DNA from: an uncultured Lachnospiraceae bacterium
GTDB taxonomy: Bacteria; Bacillota; Clostridia; Lachnospirales; Lachnospiraceae
NCBI GenBank assembly: GCA_902763335.1
Contig: CACWRR010000002.1
Span: forward strand, 86,547-150,546
Direction: 5' to 3'
Length of the DNA: 64,000 nucleotides
The notes beneath the pieces are model-generated. The model had not been told where the DNA came from and did no database searches. It saw nothing but the letters and a program-made list of their open reading frames with translations. Below are positions 1 through 9,311 of this stretch, one piece after another. Every line of letters begins with the position of its first letter. The stretch's first letter is position 1. Both the position numbers and the translations under genes were made by a program.

Positions 1-615
1 TTTGCATTATATTATTATCTTAAGGTAAAAAAGCAGATGGATGTTAATATTACGGGACTTGACCTTAAGGCAGACGTAATAGAAAAATGTAATAATCTTG
101 CCAAGAAGCTTGGCTATGAAAAGCTGGAATTTTTAAATGGAGATATAGCGAACTATGAGGGAACGGACAGCGTTGACATGGTTGTTACACTACATGCATG
201 TGATACTGCCACGGATTATGCACTGGCAAAGGCCGTAAAGTGGAATGTAAGAGTTATAATGTCTGTTCCGTGCTGCCAGCATGAGATTAACAGACAGATA
301 AAAAATGATTTATTAAATCCTGTTTTAAAATACGGAATATTAAAGGAAAGAATGTCGGCACTTATAACAGACGGTATCAGGGCGGGATTGCTTGAAGAGA
401 ATGGTTATGACACGCAGATACTTGAATTTATTGATATGGAGCATACCCCTAAGAATCTTCTGATAAGGGCAGTGAGGAGAAATCTATCAATTGGCATGAA
501 AGAAGGAAAAACAGTATCTGACAGAGAAAAAAATTCAGCCGGTTTAATTGAAATGATGAATGAACTTCATGTGACACCTACACTTGCCGGTCTGTTGAAT
601 GATGATTTAAAATAA
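1..615 (+). CDS. SAM-dependent methyltransferase, C-terminal part (5' truncated)
   Basis: The reading frame is open from the first base of the window, so this is the 3' part of a longer gene. The visible ~204 residues hold the second half of a class I methyltransferase fold: GLDLKADVIEKC looks like the acidic end of strand 2 that binds SAM ribose, VTLHACDTATDYAL looks like motif IV, and SVPCCQHE follows. The HACDTATD and PCCQHE pair is typical of the Methyltransf_32 type (PF13679, eukaryotic METTL25-like). The substrate is unknown; RNA or protein are both possible. A promoter for secG starts just after its stop, so this gene ends the preceding unit. The family call is from motif recognition only. 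Confidence 0.75.
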   Translation, partial: FALYYYLKVKKQMDVNITGLDLKADVIEKCNNLAKKLGYEKLEFLNGDIANYEGTDSVDMVVTLHACDTATDYALAKAVKWNVRVIMSVPCCQHEINRQIKNDLLNPVLKYGILKERMSALITDGIRAGLLEENGYDTQILEFIDMEHTPKNLLIRAVRRNLSIGMKEGKTVSDREKNSAGLIEMMNELHVTPTLAGLLNDDLK

Positions 616-618
616 GAC

Positions 619-647
619 TTGCTATATGTATATGAATGTGGTACAAT
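619..647 (+). promoter_or_regulatory. sigma-A-type promoter of secG
   Basis: TTGCTA at 619-624 and TACAAT at 642-647 are separated by 17 bases. Transcription would start near 654, giving a leader of about 50 nt before the secG GTG. The same -35 and -10 hexamers at the same spacing occur before aroD. Confidence 0.7.
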
Positions 648-702
648 ATATCTGTTGCTTTTTAAAAAAATATAGAACATGTATCTTATAGGAGGTGTAA
701 TT

Positions 703-939
703 GTGGTTAAAACAATTTTGACAATAGTTTTCGTTATTATCGGACTTATTCTTACAGTTATTGTATTAATGCAGGAGAGTAAATCTGCAGGTCTTACAGG
801 AGCTATCAGTGGAGTTGCTGATACATATTGGGGCAAGAATAAGGGACGTTCGATGGAAGGTGCTTTAGAGAAGGCAACTAAGATTCTTGCAGTACTTTTC
901 CTTGTGATAGCGCTTGTACTTAATTGCAAATTCTTATAA
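703..939 (+). CDS. secG: preprotein translocase subunit SecG
   Basis: Small integral membrane subunit of the SecYEG translocon. The 78-residue product has two hydrophobic segments (about residues 2-24 and 55-76) flanking a Gly/Ser-rich cytoplasmic loop with VLMQESKSAGL and a GALEKAT stretch, the usual SecG layout. I chose the GTG start because GGAGGTG lies 5 nt upstream and the length then matches the family (about 75 residues). The ATG 24 nt further upstream has no ribosome binding site and would put the Shine-Dalgarno sequence inside the gene. Its own promoter and a strong terminator make it monocistronic here; in many Firmicutes it is followed by rnr and smpB, which are absent. Confidence 0.93.
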   Translation: MVKTILTIVFVIIGLILTVIVLMQESKSAGLTGAISGVADTYWGKNKGRSMEGALEKATKILAVLFLVIALVLNCKFL

Positions 940-951
940 GATTGGGAATAT

Positions 952-984
952 AGCAGTTCTGAATTATCAGAGCTGCTTTTTTTT
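952..984 (+). terminator. rho-independent terminator of secG
   Basis: An 11-bp stem (952-962 with 967-977, one G-U pair) closed by an ATTA loop is followed directly by seven T residues. Confidence 0.9.
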
Positions 985-1120
985 ATGCAACGGACAAAAT
1001 GAACCACAATGCTTTTATGATGGAAAAATTTATCAACCTGAATTTGATTTTAATTGTATAAATAAATCTTAATCCGTAAATCATTTTTATTATGAAACGA
1101 TAAGACGGAGGAAATGTAAA

Positions 1121-1897
1121 ATGGCACTTTATAAGGTTGAAATATGTGGTGTTAACACATCAAAACTCCCACTACTGAAAAATGAGGAAAAAGAACAATT
1201 ATGGGACAGAATTGATAATGGTGATACAGCAGCAAGAGAAACATTTATAAAGGGCAACTTAAGACTTGTTCTGAGCATTATACAGAGATTTTCCAATAGT
1301 AATGAAAACGTTGATGATTTATTTCAGATTGGATGTATAGGACTTATGAAAGCTATTGATAATTTTGACCGTACCCTTAATGTGAAATTCTCAACATATG
1401 CAGTTCCTATGATAATAGGTGAAATCAGAAGGTATTTAAGAGATAACAATTCAATACGAGTAAGCCGTTCTCTCAGGGATACAGCATATAAGGCAATATA
1501 TGCAAAGGAGAACTTTGTAAGAAAAAATCAGAAAGAACCTACAGTAACTGAAATTGCCAGTGAAATAGGTATAGCAAAAGAAGAAGTTGTATATGCTCTT
1601 GATGCCATACAGAGTCCGGTGTCATTATATGAACCCGTTTATTCGGAGGGAGGAGACACACTGTATGTTATGGATCAGATTAGCGATAAGAAGAGCAGGG
1701 AAGATAACTGGGTTCAGAATCTGGCATTGAGTGATGCCATAAAACGACTGCCTGAACGTGAAAAAAATATTATAGAGCTTCGTTTTTATAAAGGCAGAAC
1801 ACAGATGGAAGTTGCGGATGAGATAGGAATATCGCAGGCACAGGTGAGCAGACTTGAAAAAAATGCATTAAAAAGTATGAAAAATTATCTGTCATAA
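1121..1897 (+). CDS. sigG: RNA polymerase sporulation sigma factor SigG
   Basis: Late forespore-specific sigma factor. The 258-residue product carries the SigG-specific start (KVEICGVNTSKLP), region 2 (NLRLVLSIIQRF, DDLFQIGCIGLMKAIDNFD, KFSTYAVPMIIGEIRRYLRDN), region 3 and a region 4 helix-turn-helix (QMEVADEIGISQAQVSRLE). The near-identical N-terminus and the absence of a cleavable pro-sequence separate it from SigE and SigK. GGAGG lies about 9 nt before the ATG. The usual upstream spoIIGA-sigE pair is missing; a ylmC-type gene and nrdR follow, an arrangement common in Clostridia. It normally drives forespore genes together with SpoIIIA and Csf control. I could not find a confident SigF/SigG promoter in the 136-nt upstream gap. 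Confidence 0.96.
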   Translation: MALYKVEICGVNTSKLPLLKNEEKEQLWDRIDNGDTAARETFIKGNLRLVLSIIQRFSNSNENVDDLFQIGCIGLMKAIDNFDRTLNVKFSTYAVPMIIGEIRRYLRDNNSIRVSRSLRDTAYKAIYAKENFVRKNQKEPTVTEIASEIGIAKEEVVYALDAIQSPVSLYEPVYSEGGDTLYVMDQISDKKSREDNWVQNLALSDAIKRLPEREKNIIELRFYKGRTQMEVADEIGISQAQVSRLEKNALKSMKNYLS

Positions 1898-1924
1898 TAT
1901 ACTGTAAAAAAAGGATTGCTTTTC

Positions 1925-2185
1925 ATGAGAATATATGATTTAAAGCAAAAGGAAGTAATAAACGAATGTGACTGTAAACGGCTGGGATATGTAAATGACA
2001 TTATATTTAATGAATGTACAGGGTGCATAGAAGCAATAGTTGTACCGGGACCGGGAAAGATATGTGGAGTTTTTGGACGTGATACAGAGTACATTATACC
2101 ATTTAAATGCATATGTCAGATAGGTGATGATATTGTTCTTGTGAATGTGTGTGTTGAAGAGGTTCTAAAAAAATGTAAGTATTAG
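1925..2185 (+). CDS. YlmC/YmxH family PRC-barrel-like sporulation protein
   Basis: The 86-residue product begins MRIYDLKQKEVIN, followed by LGYVNDI and a GCIEAIVVPGPG segment. This is the short PRC-barrel-like pattern of the YlmC/YmxH family, which is found in spore formers and is usually next to sporulation sigma factor genes. I chose the ATG preceded by AAGGA with a 9-nt gap over a TTG nine bases upstream. The C-terminal half has an unusual number of Cys residues (CKCICQ, VNVCVEEVLKKC). It lies 27 nt after sigG and is probably co-transcribed. The molecular role of the family is not established. Confidence 0.8.
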   Translation: MRIYDLKQKEVINECDCKRLGYVNDIIFNECTGCIEAIVVPGPGKICGVFGRDTEYIIPFKCICQIGDDIVLVNVCVEEVLKKCKY

Positions 2186-2269
2186 CTTGACCAAAATATA
2201 AATTCAAATTATAATCCTCATTAGAAAATATGCATAAGCATTGAATTATAATATATGGAGGAAAAGTAA

Positions 2270-2722
2270 ATGAAATGTCCGTTTTGTGGTCAGGAAGATA
2301 CAAAGGTTATAGATTCAAGACCGGCTGATGACAACTGTTCAATCAGACGAAGAAGACAGTGTGAAAAGTGCAAAAAAAGGTTTACAACATATGAGAAAAT
2401 AGAAACAATACCGTTGGTAGTAATCAAAAAAGATAATACAAGGGAACCGTATGACCGGTCGAAAATAGAGGCGGGAATATTCAGATCATGCCATAAACGA
2501 CCGGTTTCGGTTGAAGAAATAAATAAGCTTATAGACGAAATTGAGAATGAAATATTTAATCTGGAGCAGAGAGAAGTAAAGAGTTCTGATATAGGTGAGA
2601 TAGTTATGGACAAGCTGAAGAATTTTGAAGCCGTTGCATATGTGAGATTTGCATCTGTATACAGAGAATTTAAGGATGTAAACACATTTATGGATGAGCT
2701 GAAAAAACTTTTAGATAAATAA
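2270..2722 (+). CDS. nrdR: transcriptional repressor NrdR
   Basis: Nucleotide-sensing repressor of ribonucleotide reductase operons. The 150-residue product has the N-terminal zinc ribbon (CPFCG ... [16 protein letters not shown]) and the ATP-cone domain ([23 protein letters not shown] ...), the full NrdR architecture at normal length. The family binds (d)ATP in the ATP cone and represses at NrdR boxes. No nrd gene is in this window, so it acts in trans. GGAGG lies 8 nt before the ATG. Confidence 0.97.
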   Translation: MKCPFCGQEDTKVIDSRPADDNCSIRRRRQCEKCKKRFTTYEKIETIPLVVIKKDNTREPYDRSKIEAGIFRSCHKRPVSVEEINKLIDEIENEIFNLEQREVKSSDIGEIVMDKLKNFEAVAYVRFASVYREFKDVNTFMDELKKLLDK

Positions 2723-2755
2723 CAGTCATAAATATATGAAAGGAACAGGAAAAAT

Positions 2756-3265
2756 ATGAGTATATTATCCCGCTTTTATCCGGATGAATGCAGAGAATCT
2801 GTATACACAATGGATTTTGAAGGATATTATCATGAAGGATATAAAGGAATATTGTTTGATATAGACAATACACTTGTGCCTCATGGAGCACCTTCACAGA
2901 AAAAGGCTGAACAGTTGTTTGAAAAATTAAGAAAAATCGGATTTGATACATGTCTTATTTCAAACAATAAAGAGCCGAGGGTTAAACCCTTTGCGGATGC
3001 CGTAAAATCAAAGTACATATTTAATGCACACAAGCCTTCGGCAAAAAATTATATAAAAGCAATGAAAATTATGGGTACGACGGCAGAAAATACACTTTTT
3101 GTAGGAGATCAGATATTTACAGATGTTTACGGGGCAAAAAAAGCCGGAATACATTCTGTTCTTGTAAAGCCGATTCATCCTAAGGAAGAAATCCAGATAG
3201 TCCTTAAGAGAAAGCTTGAAAAAATCGTTCTGACATCTTATAACAGGCATTTAAATAAAGTTTAA
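2756..3265 (+). CDS. YqeG family HAD IIIA-type phosphatase
   Basis: The 169-residue product has HAD motif I FDIDNTLV (nucleophile Asp and acid/base Asp), motif II SNN, and motif III/IV VGDQIFTDVYGA. The N-terminus (LSRFYPDECRESVYTMDF) is typical of YqeG, a small HAD phosphatase related to PGP phosphatases such as Gep4 and PTPMT-type enzymes. The substrate is unproven; phosphatidylglycerophosphate is a plausible one. In Bacillus the homologue begins yqeG-yqeH-aroE; here aroE lies one large gene downstream on the other strand, perhaps a relic of that order. Confidence 0.88.
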   Translation: MSILSRFYPDECRESVYTMDFEGYYHEGYKGILFDIDNTLVPHGAPSQKKAEQLFEKLRKIGFDTCLISNNKEPRVKPFADAVKSKYIFNAHKPSAKNYIKAMKIMGTTAENTLFVGDQIFTDVYGAKKAGIHSVLVKPIHPKEEIQIVLKRKLEKIVLTSYNRHLNKV

Positions 3266-3289
3266 TCCTATAATTTTTTTATTATATTC

Positions 3290-3318
3290 TTGTATAAATT
3301 GGCTGTATTGTGTATAAT
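3290..3318 (+). promoter_or_regulatory. promoter of the repeat surface protein gene
   Basis: TTGTAT (3290-3295), a 17-base spacer and a perfect TATAAT (3313-3318) precede the large secreted protein gene. The leader is about 45 nt and contains AAAGGAGG just before the start codon. Confidence 0.75.
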
Positions 3319-3368
3319 TAAAGAGCGTAGTTTGTTAAAAATCAATATAAAATTAAAGGAGGAAAATA

Positions 3369-6300
3369 ATGAACAAAAAAAGATTTATTTCAGCATTGCT
3401 CGTTGTTGTGATGGTATTTACATCTCTTCATCTTGACAGTATAGATGTAAAGGCAATGACTGAAGCAGATAACAGTATCGTATATTCATATAATGATACT
3501 GACAAAACAGCTACCGTTACAGGCTATAATGATGATTCATCAAATCCTGTGACGAGTATAGTAATTCCGGAAACAGTTACAAAGGATAATGTTTCTTATA
3601 CTGTAAGCAGTATAGAATCCGGCGCACTGACACAGGATAAATGCAGTGCACTCAAAGAAGTGGCTGTACTCGGAGATAAGGTAGAAATCCAGCAAGATGC
3701 TTTTGGTAAAGCAGCAGTAGATGGAGAGACTACAGGCGGATTTGTTGTATGGTGTAATGCAGGAAGTACTGCTGAAACATATGGTAATTCTATCGGTGCT
3801 ACAGTAAAATATCTGAATGTTAAGGATATAGAGATACCGCAGCCGGTAAAAACTTATTTTTCAGGATGTGAGCCGTTTACAATTACAACAACAATAGCTG
3901 CGAAAGATTCAGCTACAGCTACTGAAGACATCTTATTTACAATTCCAAAGGAAAGTATGAAATATATATACTTTGTTGGAAATGACGGAAACCCAACCAA
4001 TACCACAACAGGTACAATCACACAGAATAGTGATGGAACTGCAAAAGTAGAAGCAATGGTTCAGGTATGTACTACAGAAAACATGGATGTACAGGATGCC
4101 GAAGTTACAATAACGGCATCATCAAGAGGTACAGGTGAAAATGCTACAAATACATACAATATATATAAGGCTACTTCAACAATCTCACAGGAGATAAGAG
4201 TTTTTAAGGTTATCAGAGAATATGATGAAGCTAAAAAGCAGTATATTACACAGGCAGTTGAATCAGACGAAGGTGTATTGATTAAGGTAGAAGAAGTGCC
4301 TTTAGAAGAACTTGAATCAAACGGATATTTTTCAAACAACACATTATATGTAGATAAAGATTACATATTTGCAATAAAAGGTCTTACGGATAATGTATCA
4401 GCATATGATTCTATAGGATCTACATGGAATATTTCAACACAGAAAGCTGTTGAAAGTCTTGTTGGAAAAACATTCAATTTTACCAGTGTGTCAGACAAGC
4501 AGCTGGAGGCTTATGGTATAGCAGACACAAATGGTAATGAGATAGTAGATGTTGATGCCGGGTTATTAAAATATGCCAATTCAGTCGGTACTACATATAC
4601 AAGACTTTTCAGTAAAAACAACACATTATCAAAGAATATAAATGTTCAGGTATGTCAGCCAGCAGAATCACTTAAAATGAAATTGAATGGTGCTGAAGTT
4701 GAGTATGGTTCATATATATCAGGACTGGTTCAGACATCATATCAGTTATCACATGAATTCACACCTACAAATTCAACAGATACAGTTGTATGGTCATCAG
4801 ATAACCCGGGTGTTGCTTCGGTAAATGATGGTACAAGCCTTTATCTGAATACAGCGGGTGATGCGACAATAACATGTACTGTAAAAGATTCAAAAAGTGG
4901 AAAAAGAAATCTTGCAGGCTGGTTTAAAATCAAGAGTCTTGCAAAATATCAGTACAAGGAAATCGTTTTTGCAAAGGATGATAACAAAAATGAGACCATT
5001 ACAAAATGTGATATACCTGTAAATGGTGAATATAAAATAATAGTATGTGATGCAAGGGATGGAGTTATATATACACCGGCTGACAGCGAAACGGCTGCTA
5101 ATGAACCATGTACGTTTAAATCTTCCAATGAATCTGTTGCAAAGGTAGATGAATATGGAACAATAACAGCAGGAGCAAAGGCAGGAACAGCAAAGATCAC
5201 TGTAATATCTGAAAGTGGTGTAAGCAATATTCTTGAGGTAAATGTATATGCCCCTGTAACGGATATTGTGGCTAATACAATATTTACAGTTCCTATGGGA
5301 CAGACAAGAGAACTTTCATATTCGTTTAAACCTGCTACAGCTACAGAGGACGTTGTATGGTCAAGTGAGAATAATTCAATATGTGTCGCAGAGGATTATG
5401 TAAATGATAACGGAGAGAGAAGCGTAAAAATCAGCGGATTAAAAGAAGGAAAAGCAATGCTTACCGGAAAAACAGTTCAATCCGGTGCAACAGTCAGAAT
5501 AAATGTTGAAGTTGCAAAACCTATAAATACAGATAAGATATCATTAAATTCAGATCTTAATGATGTTACAACAGATGAAGAGGGAAATACAGTATATAAT
5601 GTTGCCAAGGGTAATTCGTTTTATGTAAAACCTGTAATTACAAGCAACGACCCTGAGAATCCTACACCAAATGATCTTACAAAATGGACAATTGAGGCAG
5701 GACAGGATGTGTGCAATGTATCTTCAGATGGAGGTAATACAGTTACATTTACTGCTAAAAAAACAGGAAAGATTAAAGCTACATTCACCGCATACGGAAA
5801 AACACCGGCTGGTGATGAATTTGAGAAAAATGTTTCATTTTATATAAATGTTTATGTTCCTGCGACAAGCGTGGATATAAAGGCCAATAATGCAAGCACT
5901 GATGTGGTAAATGTTGAACTTGGAAATACTGCACAGATTTCGGCAATTCTTACACCGAGTGACAGTACAGACAGTATTTCATGGACTCAGGATAATGATA
6001 ATGTTGAATTGTCAGTTGATAAAACAGCTTCCGGTGTATCAACGATATTAACGGGAAAAAAAGTCGGTACAACAACATTGACAGCGACTTCTGATTCAGG
6101 AAAAGTTGACACAATTAAAGTAAATGTCATCATAAAGGCAGAGAAGATATCTTTCTATCAGCATGGACAGGAAGCTACAAAGGCATATGTTCCGCTTAAA
6201 GGTACAGCTGATATTTCTTTAAGTGTATCAAATGATGATGTTACAACAGATAAAACATTTACATGGAGTACCACAGGTAATTCAACATATATTAACATTA

Positions 6301-8171
6301 AGCCATCAGAAGATGGAAAAAGTGCAGTTATAGAAGGACTTGCTAAAGGAACACAGAAAATTACGGTTACGGCACCGTCGGGTGCAACAGCATCAATTGA
6401 TGTGGAGGTTGTGGTACCTGCTGAAAGCATAGAACTTAATAATACTGAATTTTCAATATTTAAGGGAGATTCTCCTATAAATGTATTTGCCAGTATTTCA
6501 CCGGCAGAGACAACGGATGTAGTAACATGGAGTGTGGATAAAGAAGGTATTATTAAGATAGCAGAGGATAAAGCTAACACAACAACAACTAAGAAGAGCA
6601 TAACAGTTCAGGGTGTTGAAGTTGGAGAAGTAACGCTTACAGCTACAACGGTTGACGGACTTACTGCAAGTATGAAGATTACGGTTACTGCAAGAGATGT
6701 TGATGATACAACTATATCGGCCATACCTGATCAGACATACAGTGGCAGAGAGATTACACCGGGATTCAATGTAGTAAGTGGAAATAAGTCATTAAGATTA
6801 AATGCAGATTACACAGTCAAATACACCGATAATATAAATGCCGGTACAGCTACAATTACAGTAGAAGGTATAGGAATATATGCGGGTACAAAGACAACAA
6901 CATTTAAGATTAATCCAAAACAGATCAGCCAGACACAGAATCAGGCACTAACTGCTGTTAAATATAACGGACAGGCACAGACACCGGAACTTGCACTTAC
7001 AGATTCAGCAAGCGGAACTGCCGTAACATTGGTTGAAGGTAAGGATTATACTGTTGAATATCTCAATAATACAAATGTTGGAAATGGTATAATCAAATTT
7101 ACAGGTATGGGTAATTATACAGGTGAGAAGAGTGTTAATTTCCAGATAACAGCAAAGGATATAAGTACGGCAGAAGATGTTGTTATTGAAGATATTCCGT
7201 CTGTAACATATAACGGAACAGGTCAGATACCGAATGTTGTTGTGAAAGATGGAGATAAGGTGCTTGAGCTTAACAAAGATTATATTGTTGCAGCTGCAGA
7301 CAATGTAAATGCCGGTACAGCTACAGTAACAATAACAGGAAGAGGTAATTATACAGGTATACTTAAATCACAGTTTACTATCAACAGAAAGTCATTAAGT
7401 AAGGCAAAATTACCGGTATTTAATAACCAGACATATTGCGGAAATGCTTTTACCATAACGAACATGACAGTTGTTGTTGATAATAGAACATTATCTATGA
7501 ATAATGATTTCAAGGTTACATGTACTAATAATAAATATCCTGGAAAAGTAACAGTTAAGATAACAGGTATTGGAAACTATAAGTCATCAGCTACAACATC
7601 ATATATAATATTACCGGCAGCACCTACACAGCCAAAGATTTCATCAAATACAAGCAGTAGTGTAAAATTAAGCTGGAAAAAGTCTGTTAAGGCTACAGGA
7701 TATTATATATACAAATATGACCAGAAAAAGAATAAATATGTTAAGGCAGCTTCTACAACAAAGAATTCTGTTACAGTAAGCAAGCTTGCTTCAGGAACTA
7801 ACACAACATTCCAGATATATTCATATGTTAAAGTTGGTTCTAAAGTATATAAGAGTGCTCAGTATGCTACTATTGTTGCAGGAACAAAGACTAAGACACC
7901 TTCTATCAAGAAAGTTAAATCTCAGGTTTCTAAGAGTGCAACAGTTGAGTGGAAAACAGTAACAGGTGCTGAAGGATATGAGATATACTATTCAACTTCA
8001 AAAAATGGTAAATACAAGTTATTTGGAAAAGTTAATGGTGTGTCTTCAAATGTCACAGGCCTTAAAGCAAAGAAAACATATTATTTCAAAATCAGAACAT
8101 ATAGAACAATAAACGGAAAGGTTTACTATAGTTCATACTCTTCAGTAAAGAGTGCAAAAATTAAAAAATAA
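3369..8171 (+). CDS. large secreted Ig-like/fibronectin repeat protein, probable adhesin
   Basis: A 1600-residue secreted protein. Residues 1-30 form a signal peptide (KKR, hydrophobic core, cleavage near VKA-MTEA). A short BspA-type leucine-rich piece follows (SIVIPETV ... SIESGAL, about 45-150). Then come about seven Big_2-like Ig domains, starting near 432, 527, 630, 718, 832, 924 and 1018 and marked by repeated TVVWSSDNPGVASV, EDVVWSSENNS and DVVTWSVD cores. Four roughly 75-residue repeats with YNGQ ... KDYTVEY ... GTATITV ... GNYTG cores span about 1108-1415. Two fibronectin-III-like domains (from about 1417 and 1508) end in a Lys-rich tail. There is no LPXTG motif, SLH domain or choline/GW anchor, so retention on the wall is unclear. 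It is transcribed alone, between its own promoter and terminator. Binding partners cannot be inferred. Confidence 0.85.
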   Translation: MNKKRFISALLVVVMVFTSLHLDSIDVKAMTEADNSIVYSYNDTDKTATVTGYNDDSSNPVTSIVIPETVTKDNVSYTVSSIESGALTQDKCSALKEVAVLGDKVEIQQDAFGKAAVDGETTGGFVVWCNAGSTAETYGNSIGATVKYLNVKDIEIPQPVKTYFSGCEPFTITTTIAAKDSATATEDILFTIPKESMKYIYFVGNDGNPTNTTTGTITQNSDGTAKVEAMVQVCTTENMDVQDAEVTITASSRGTGENATNTYNIYKATSTISQEIRVFKVIREYDEAKKQYITQAVESDEGVLIKVEEVPLEELESNGYFSNNTLYVDKDYIFAIKGLTDNVSAYDSIGSTWNISTQKAVESLVGKTFNFTSVSDKQLEAYGIADTNGNEIVDVDAGLLKYANSVGTTYTRLFSKNNTLSKNINVQVCQPAESLKMKLNGAEVEYGSYISGLVQTSYQLSHEFTPTNSTDTVVWSSDNPGVASVNDGTSLYLNTAGDATITCTVKDSKSGKRNLAGWFKIKSLAKYQYKEIVFAKDDNKNETITKCDIPVNGEYKIIVCDARDGVIYTPADSETAANEPCTFKSSNESVAKVDEYGTITAGAKAGTAKITVISESGVSNILEVNVYAPVTDIVANTIFTVPMGQTRELSYSFKPATATEDVVWSSENNSICVAEDYVNDNGERSVKISGLKEGKAMLTGKTVQSGATVRINVEVAKPINTDKISLNSDLNDVTTDEEGNTVYNVAKGNSFYVKPVITSNDPENPTPNDLTKWTIEAGQDVCNVSSDGGNTVTFTAKKTGKIKATFTAYGKTPAGDEFEKNVSFYINVYVPATSVDIKANNASTDVVNVELGNTAQISAILTPSDSTDSISWTQDNDNVELSVDKTASGVSTILTGKKVGTTTLTATSDSGKVDTIKVNVIIKAEKISFYQHGQEATKAYVPLKGTADISLSVSNDDVTTDKTFTWSTTGNSTYINIKPSEDGKSAVIEGLAKGTQKITVTAPSGATASIDVEVVVPAESIELNNTEFSIFKGDSPINVFASISPAETTDVVTWSVDKEGIIKIAEDKANTTTTKKSITVQGVEVGEVTLTATTVDGLTASMKITVTARDVDDTTISAIPDQTYSGREITPGFNVVSGNKSLRLNADYTVKYTDNINAGTATITVEGIGIYAGTKTTTFKINPKQISQTQNQALTAVKYNGQAQTPELALTDSASGTAVTLVEGKDYTVEYLNNTNVGNGIIKFTGMGNYTGEKSVNFQITAKDISTAEDVVIEDIPSVTYNGTGQIPNVVVKDGDKVLELNKDYIVAAADNVNAGTATVTITGRGNYTGILKSQFTINRKSLSKAKLPVFNNQTYCGNAFTITNMTVVVDNRTLSMNNDFKVTCTNNKYPGKVTVKITGIGNYKSSATTSYIILPAAPTQPKISSNTSSSVKLSWKKSVKATGYYIYKYDQKKNKYVKAASTTKNSVTVSKLASGTNTTFQIYSYVKVGSKVYKSAQYATIVAGTKTKTPSIKKVKSQVSKSATVEWKTVTGAEGYEIYYSTSKNGKYKLFGKVNGVSSNVTGLKAKKTYYFKIRTYRTINGKVYYSSYSSVKSAKIKK

Positions 8172-8180
8172 ATATACAAA

Positions 8181-8216
8181 AAACGGTTGTCATGTTAAAG
8201 TGGCAACCGTTTTTTT
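8181..8216. terminator. bidirectional terminator between the surface protein gene and aroE
   Basis: A 12-bp stem (8181-8192 with 8201-8212, one G-U pair) and an 8-nt loop are flanked by A residues on the left and T residues on the right, so it can stop transcription from both convergent genes. Confidence 0.88.
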
Positions 8217-8253
8217 GCATAATTATAAATGTGCTATATGGTAATTTTGTTGA

Positions 8254-9123
8254 TTATCTTGTAAAATATTTCTCTTTAATTATATCGACAGGCATTTCTT
8301 TGCCGGTCCATATCTTAAATGCTTCAGCACCCTGATATAAAAGCATGTATAATCCGTTGAAAACAGGACAACCGTGTGATTTTGCAATCTTTAATAACTT
8401 TGTTTCTTCAGGATTGTATATGACATCAGATACTATTAAGTCGCTTCTGAATACATCCTCGTTATCTATGATGCATGCATCAACATTTGGAGCCATTCCG
8501 ACCGGGGTTCCGTTTGTAAGAATGTCAGATGAGTTTATTGAGTCATACAGAGCGTTTTTGTCCTCTAAATCATATAGAGTTGCTTTACAGCTGGTTTTCT
8601 TATTAATCTGTTCAATCAGATGTTCAGCTCTTGGATAAAAAGCGTCCTTTAAACTGAACACATTTATTTCAGCCACACCATCGAGAGCTGCCTGGGTACA
8701 TACTGCAGTAGCAGCGCCACCGGCACCCATTAATGTCATTTTCTTGCCGATAATATCATGACCTGCATCTTTTACTGCTCTCATATAACCGATACCGTCA
8801 GTATTATATCCTATAAGTTTTCCATTATCATTAAGAACCGTGTTTACGGCACCTATTATCTGGGCAGCCGGATTAGCTTCATCAACTAATTCAAACATAC
8901 GGTTTTTAACAGGCATTGTACAGTTAAATCCTTTGACATTGAGCGTCTTCAAACCGTTTACAGCATTTTCAAGATTTTCTACATTTACATCAAAACATAA
9001 ATATACATAATCAAGACCAAGCTGTCTGAAAGCTTCGTTATGCATCATAGGTGATATGCTGTGTGCCACAGGTGAACCTAAAAGACCGGTAAGACCTGTA
9101 TGTCCGGTAATTGTATATTCCAT
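8254..9123 (-). CDS. aroE: shikimate dehydrogenase
   Basis: NADP-dependent reduction of 3-dehydroshikimate to shikimate in chorismate synthesis. The 289-residue product shows the substrate-binding SPVAHSISPMMHN, the catalytic Lys in NCTMPVKN, the Asp in GYNTDGIGY, and the nucleotide-binding GAGGAATAV. The C-terminal GLYMLLYQGAEAF is typical of AroE. The variation NCTMPVK for the usual NVTIPHK is seen in the clostridial branch and keeps the catalytic Lys. It is transcribed leftward from a promoter back to back with that of aroD-aroK, so steps 3, 4 and 5 of the pathway share one control region. Confidence 0.95.
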   Translation of the reverse strand: MEYTITGHTGLTGLLGSPVAHSISPMMHNEAFRQLGLDYVYLCFDVNVENLENAVNGLKTLNVKGFNCTMPVKNRMFELVDEANPAAQIIGAVNTVLNDNGKLIGYNTDGIGYMRAVKDAGHDIIGKKMTLMGAGGAATAVCTQAALDGVAEINVFSLKDAFYPRAEHLIEQINKKTSCKATLYDLEDKNALYDSINSSDILTNGTPVGMAPNVDACIIDNEDVFRSDLIVSDVIYNPEETKLLKIAKSHGCPVFNGLYMLLYQGAEAFKIWTGKEMPVDIIKEKYFTR

Positions 9124-9205
9124 GTAACTTCCTCTTTTCTGTGTACATATTTTGAAGTATTTACAGAATGTACACTGTTAAAATTATAAATACTATATAA
9201 ATATC

Positions 9206-9234
9206 ATAGTAATTCAAAAAAAATAATAAGTCAA
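9206..9234 (-). promoter_or_regulatory. probable promoter of aroE (leftward)
   Basis: On the minus strand TTGACT (9229-9234) and TACTAT (9206-9211) are 17 bases apart, giving a leader of roughly 75 nt before the aroE ATG. The -10 matches the consensus at four of six positions. Confidence 0.5.
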
Positions 9235-9245
9235 TATGATTTGAT

Positions 9246-9274
9246 TTGCTAATCGGATTTTATTATGGTACAAT
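9246..9274 (+). promoter_or_regulatory. promoter of aroD-aroK
   Basis: TTGCTA (9246-9251), 17 bases, TACAAT (9269-9274). It lies immediately beside the divergent aroE promoter. Its position also rules out starting aroD at the in-frame TTG that forms the -35 box. Confidence 0.72.
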
Positions 9275-9311
9275 AATAGTATATGTGAATGTATTGAGGA
9301 GGTTTGATTAT

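Noticed and set aside
1020..1120. SigF/SigG promoter before sigG
   Set aside because: GTATA- and GAATT-like pieces occur but no -10 lies at the right distance.
6158..6601. A 147-codon open frame on the minus strand inside the surface protein gene
   Set aside because: It is a shadow of the Thr/Ser-rich coding strand; no ribosome site, and the composition is that of reversed repeats. Similar long antisense frames in gdhA, mutL, proB and minD were dropped for the same reason.
9246..9311. Earlier TTG start for aroD
   Set aside because: The codon lies in the -35 box of the promoter and would add a 22-residue extension absent from the family.
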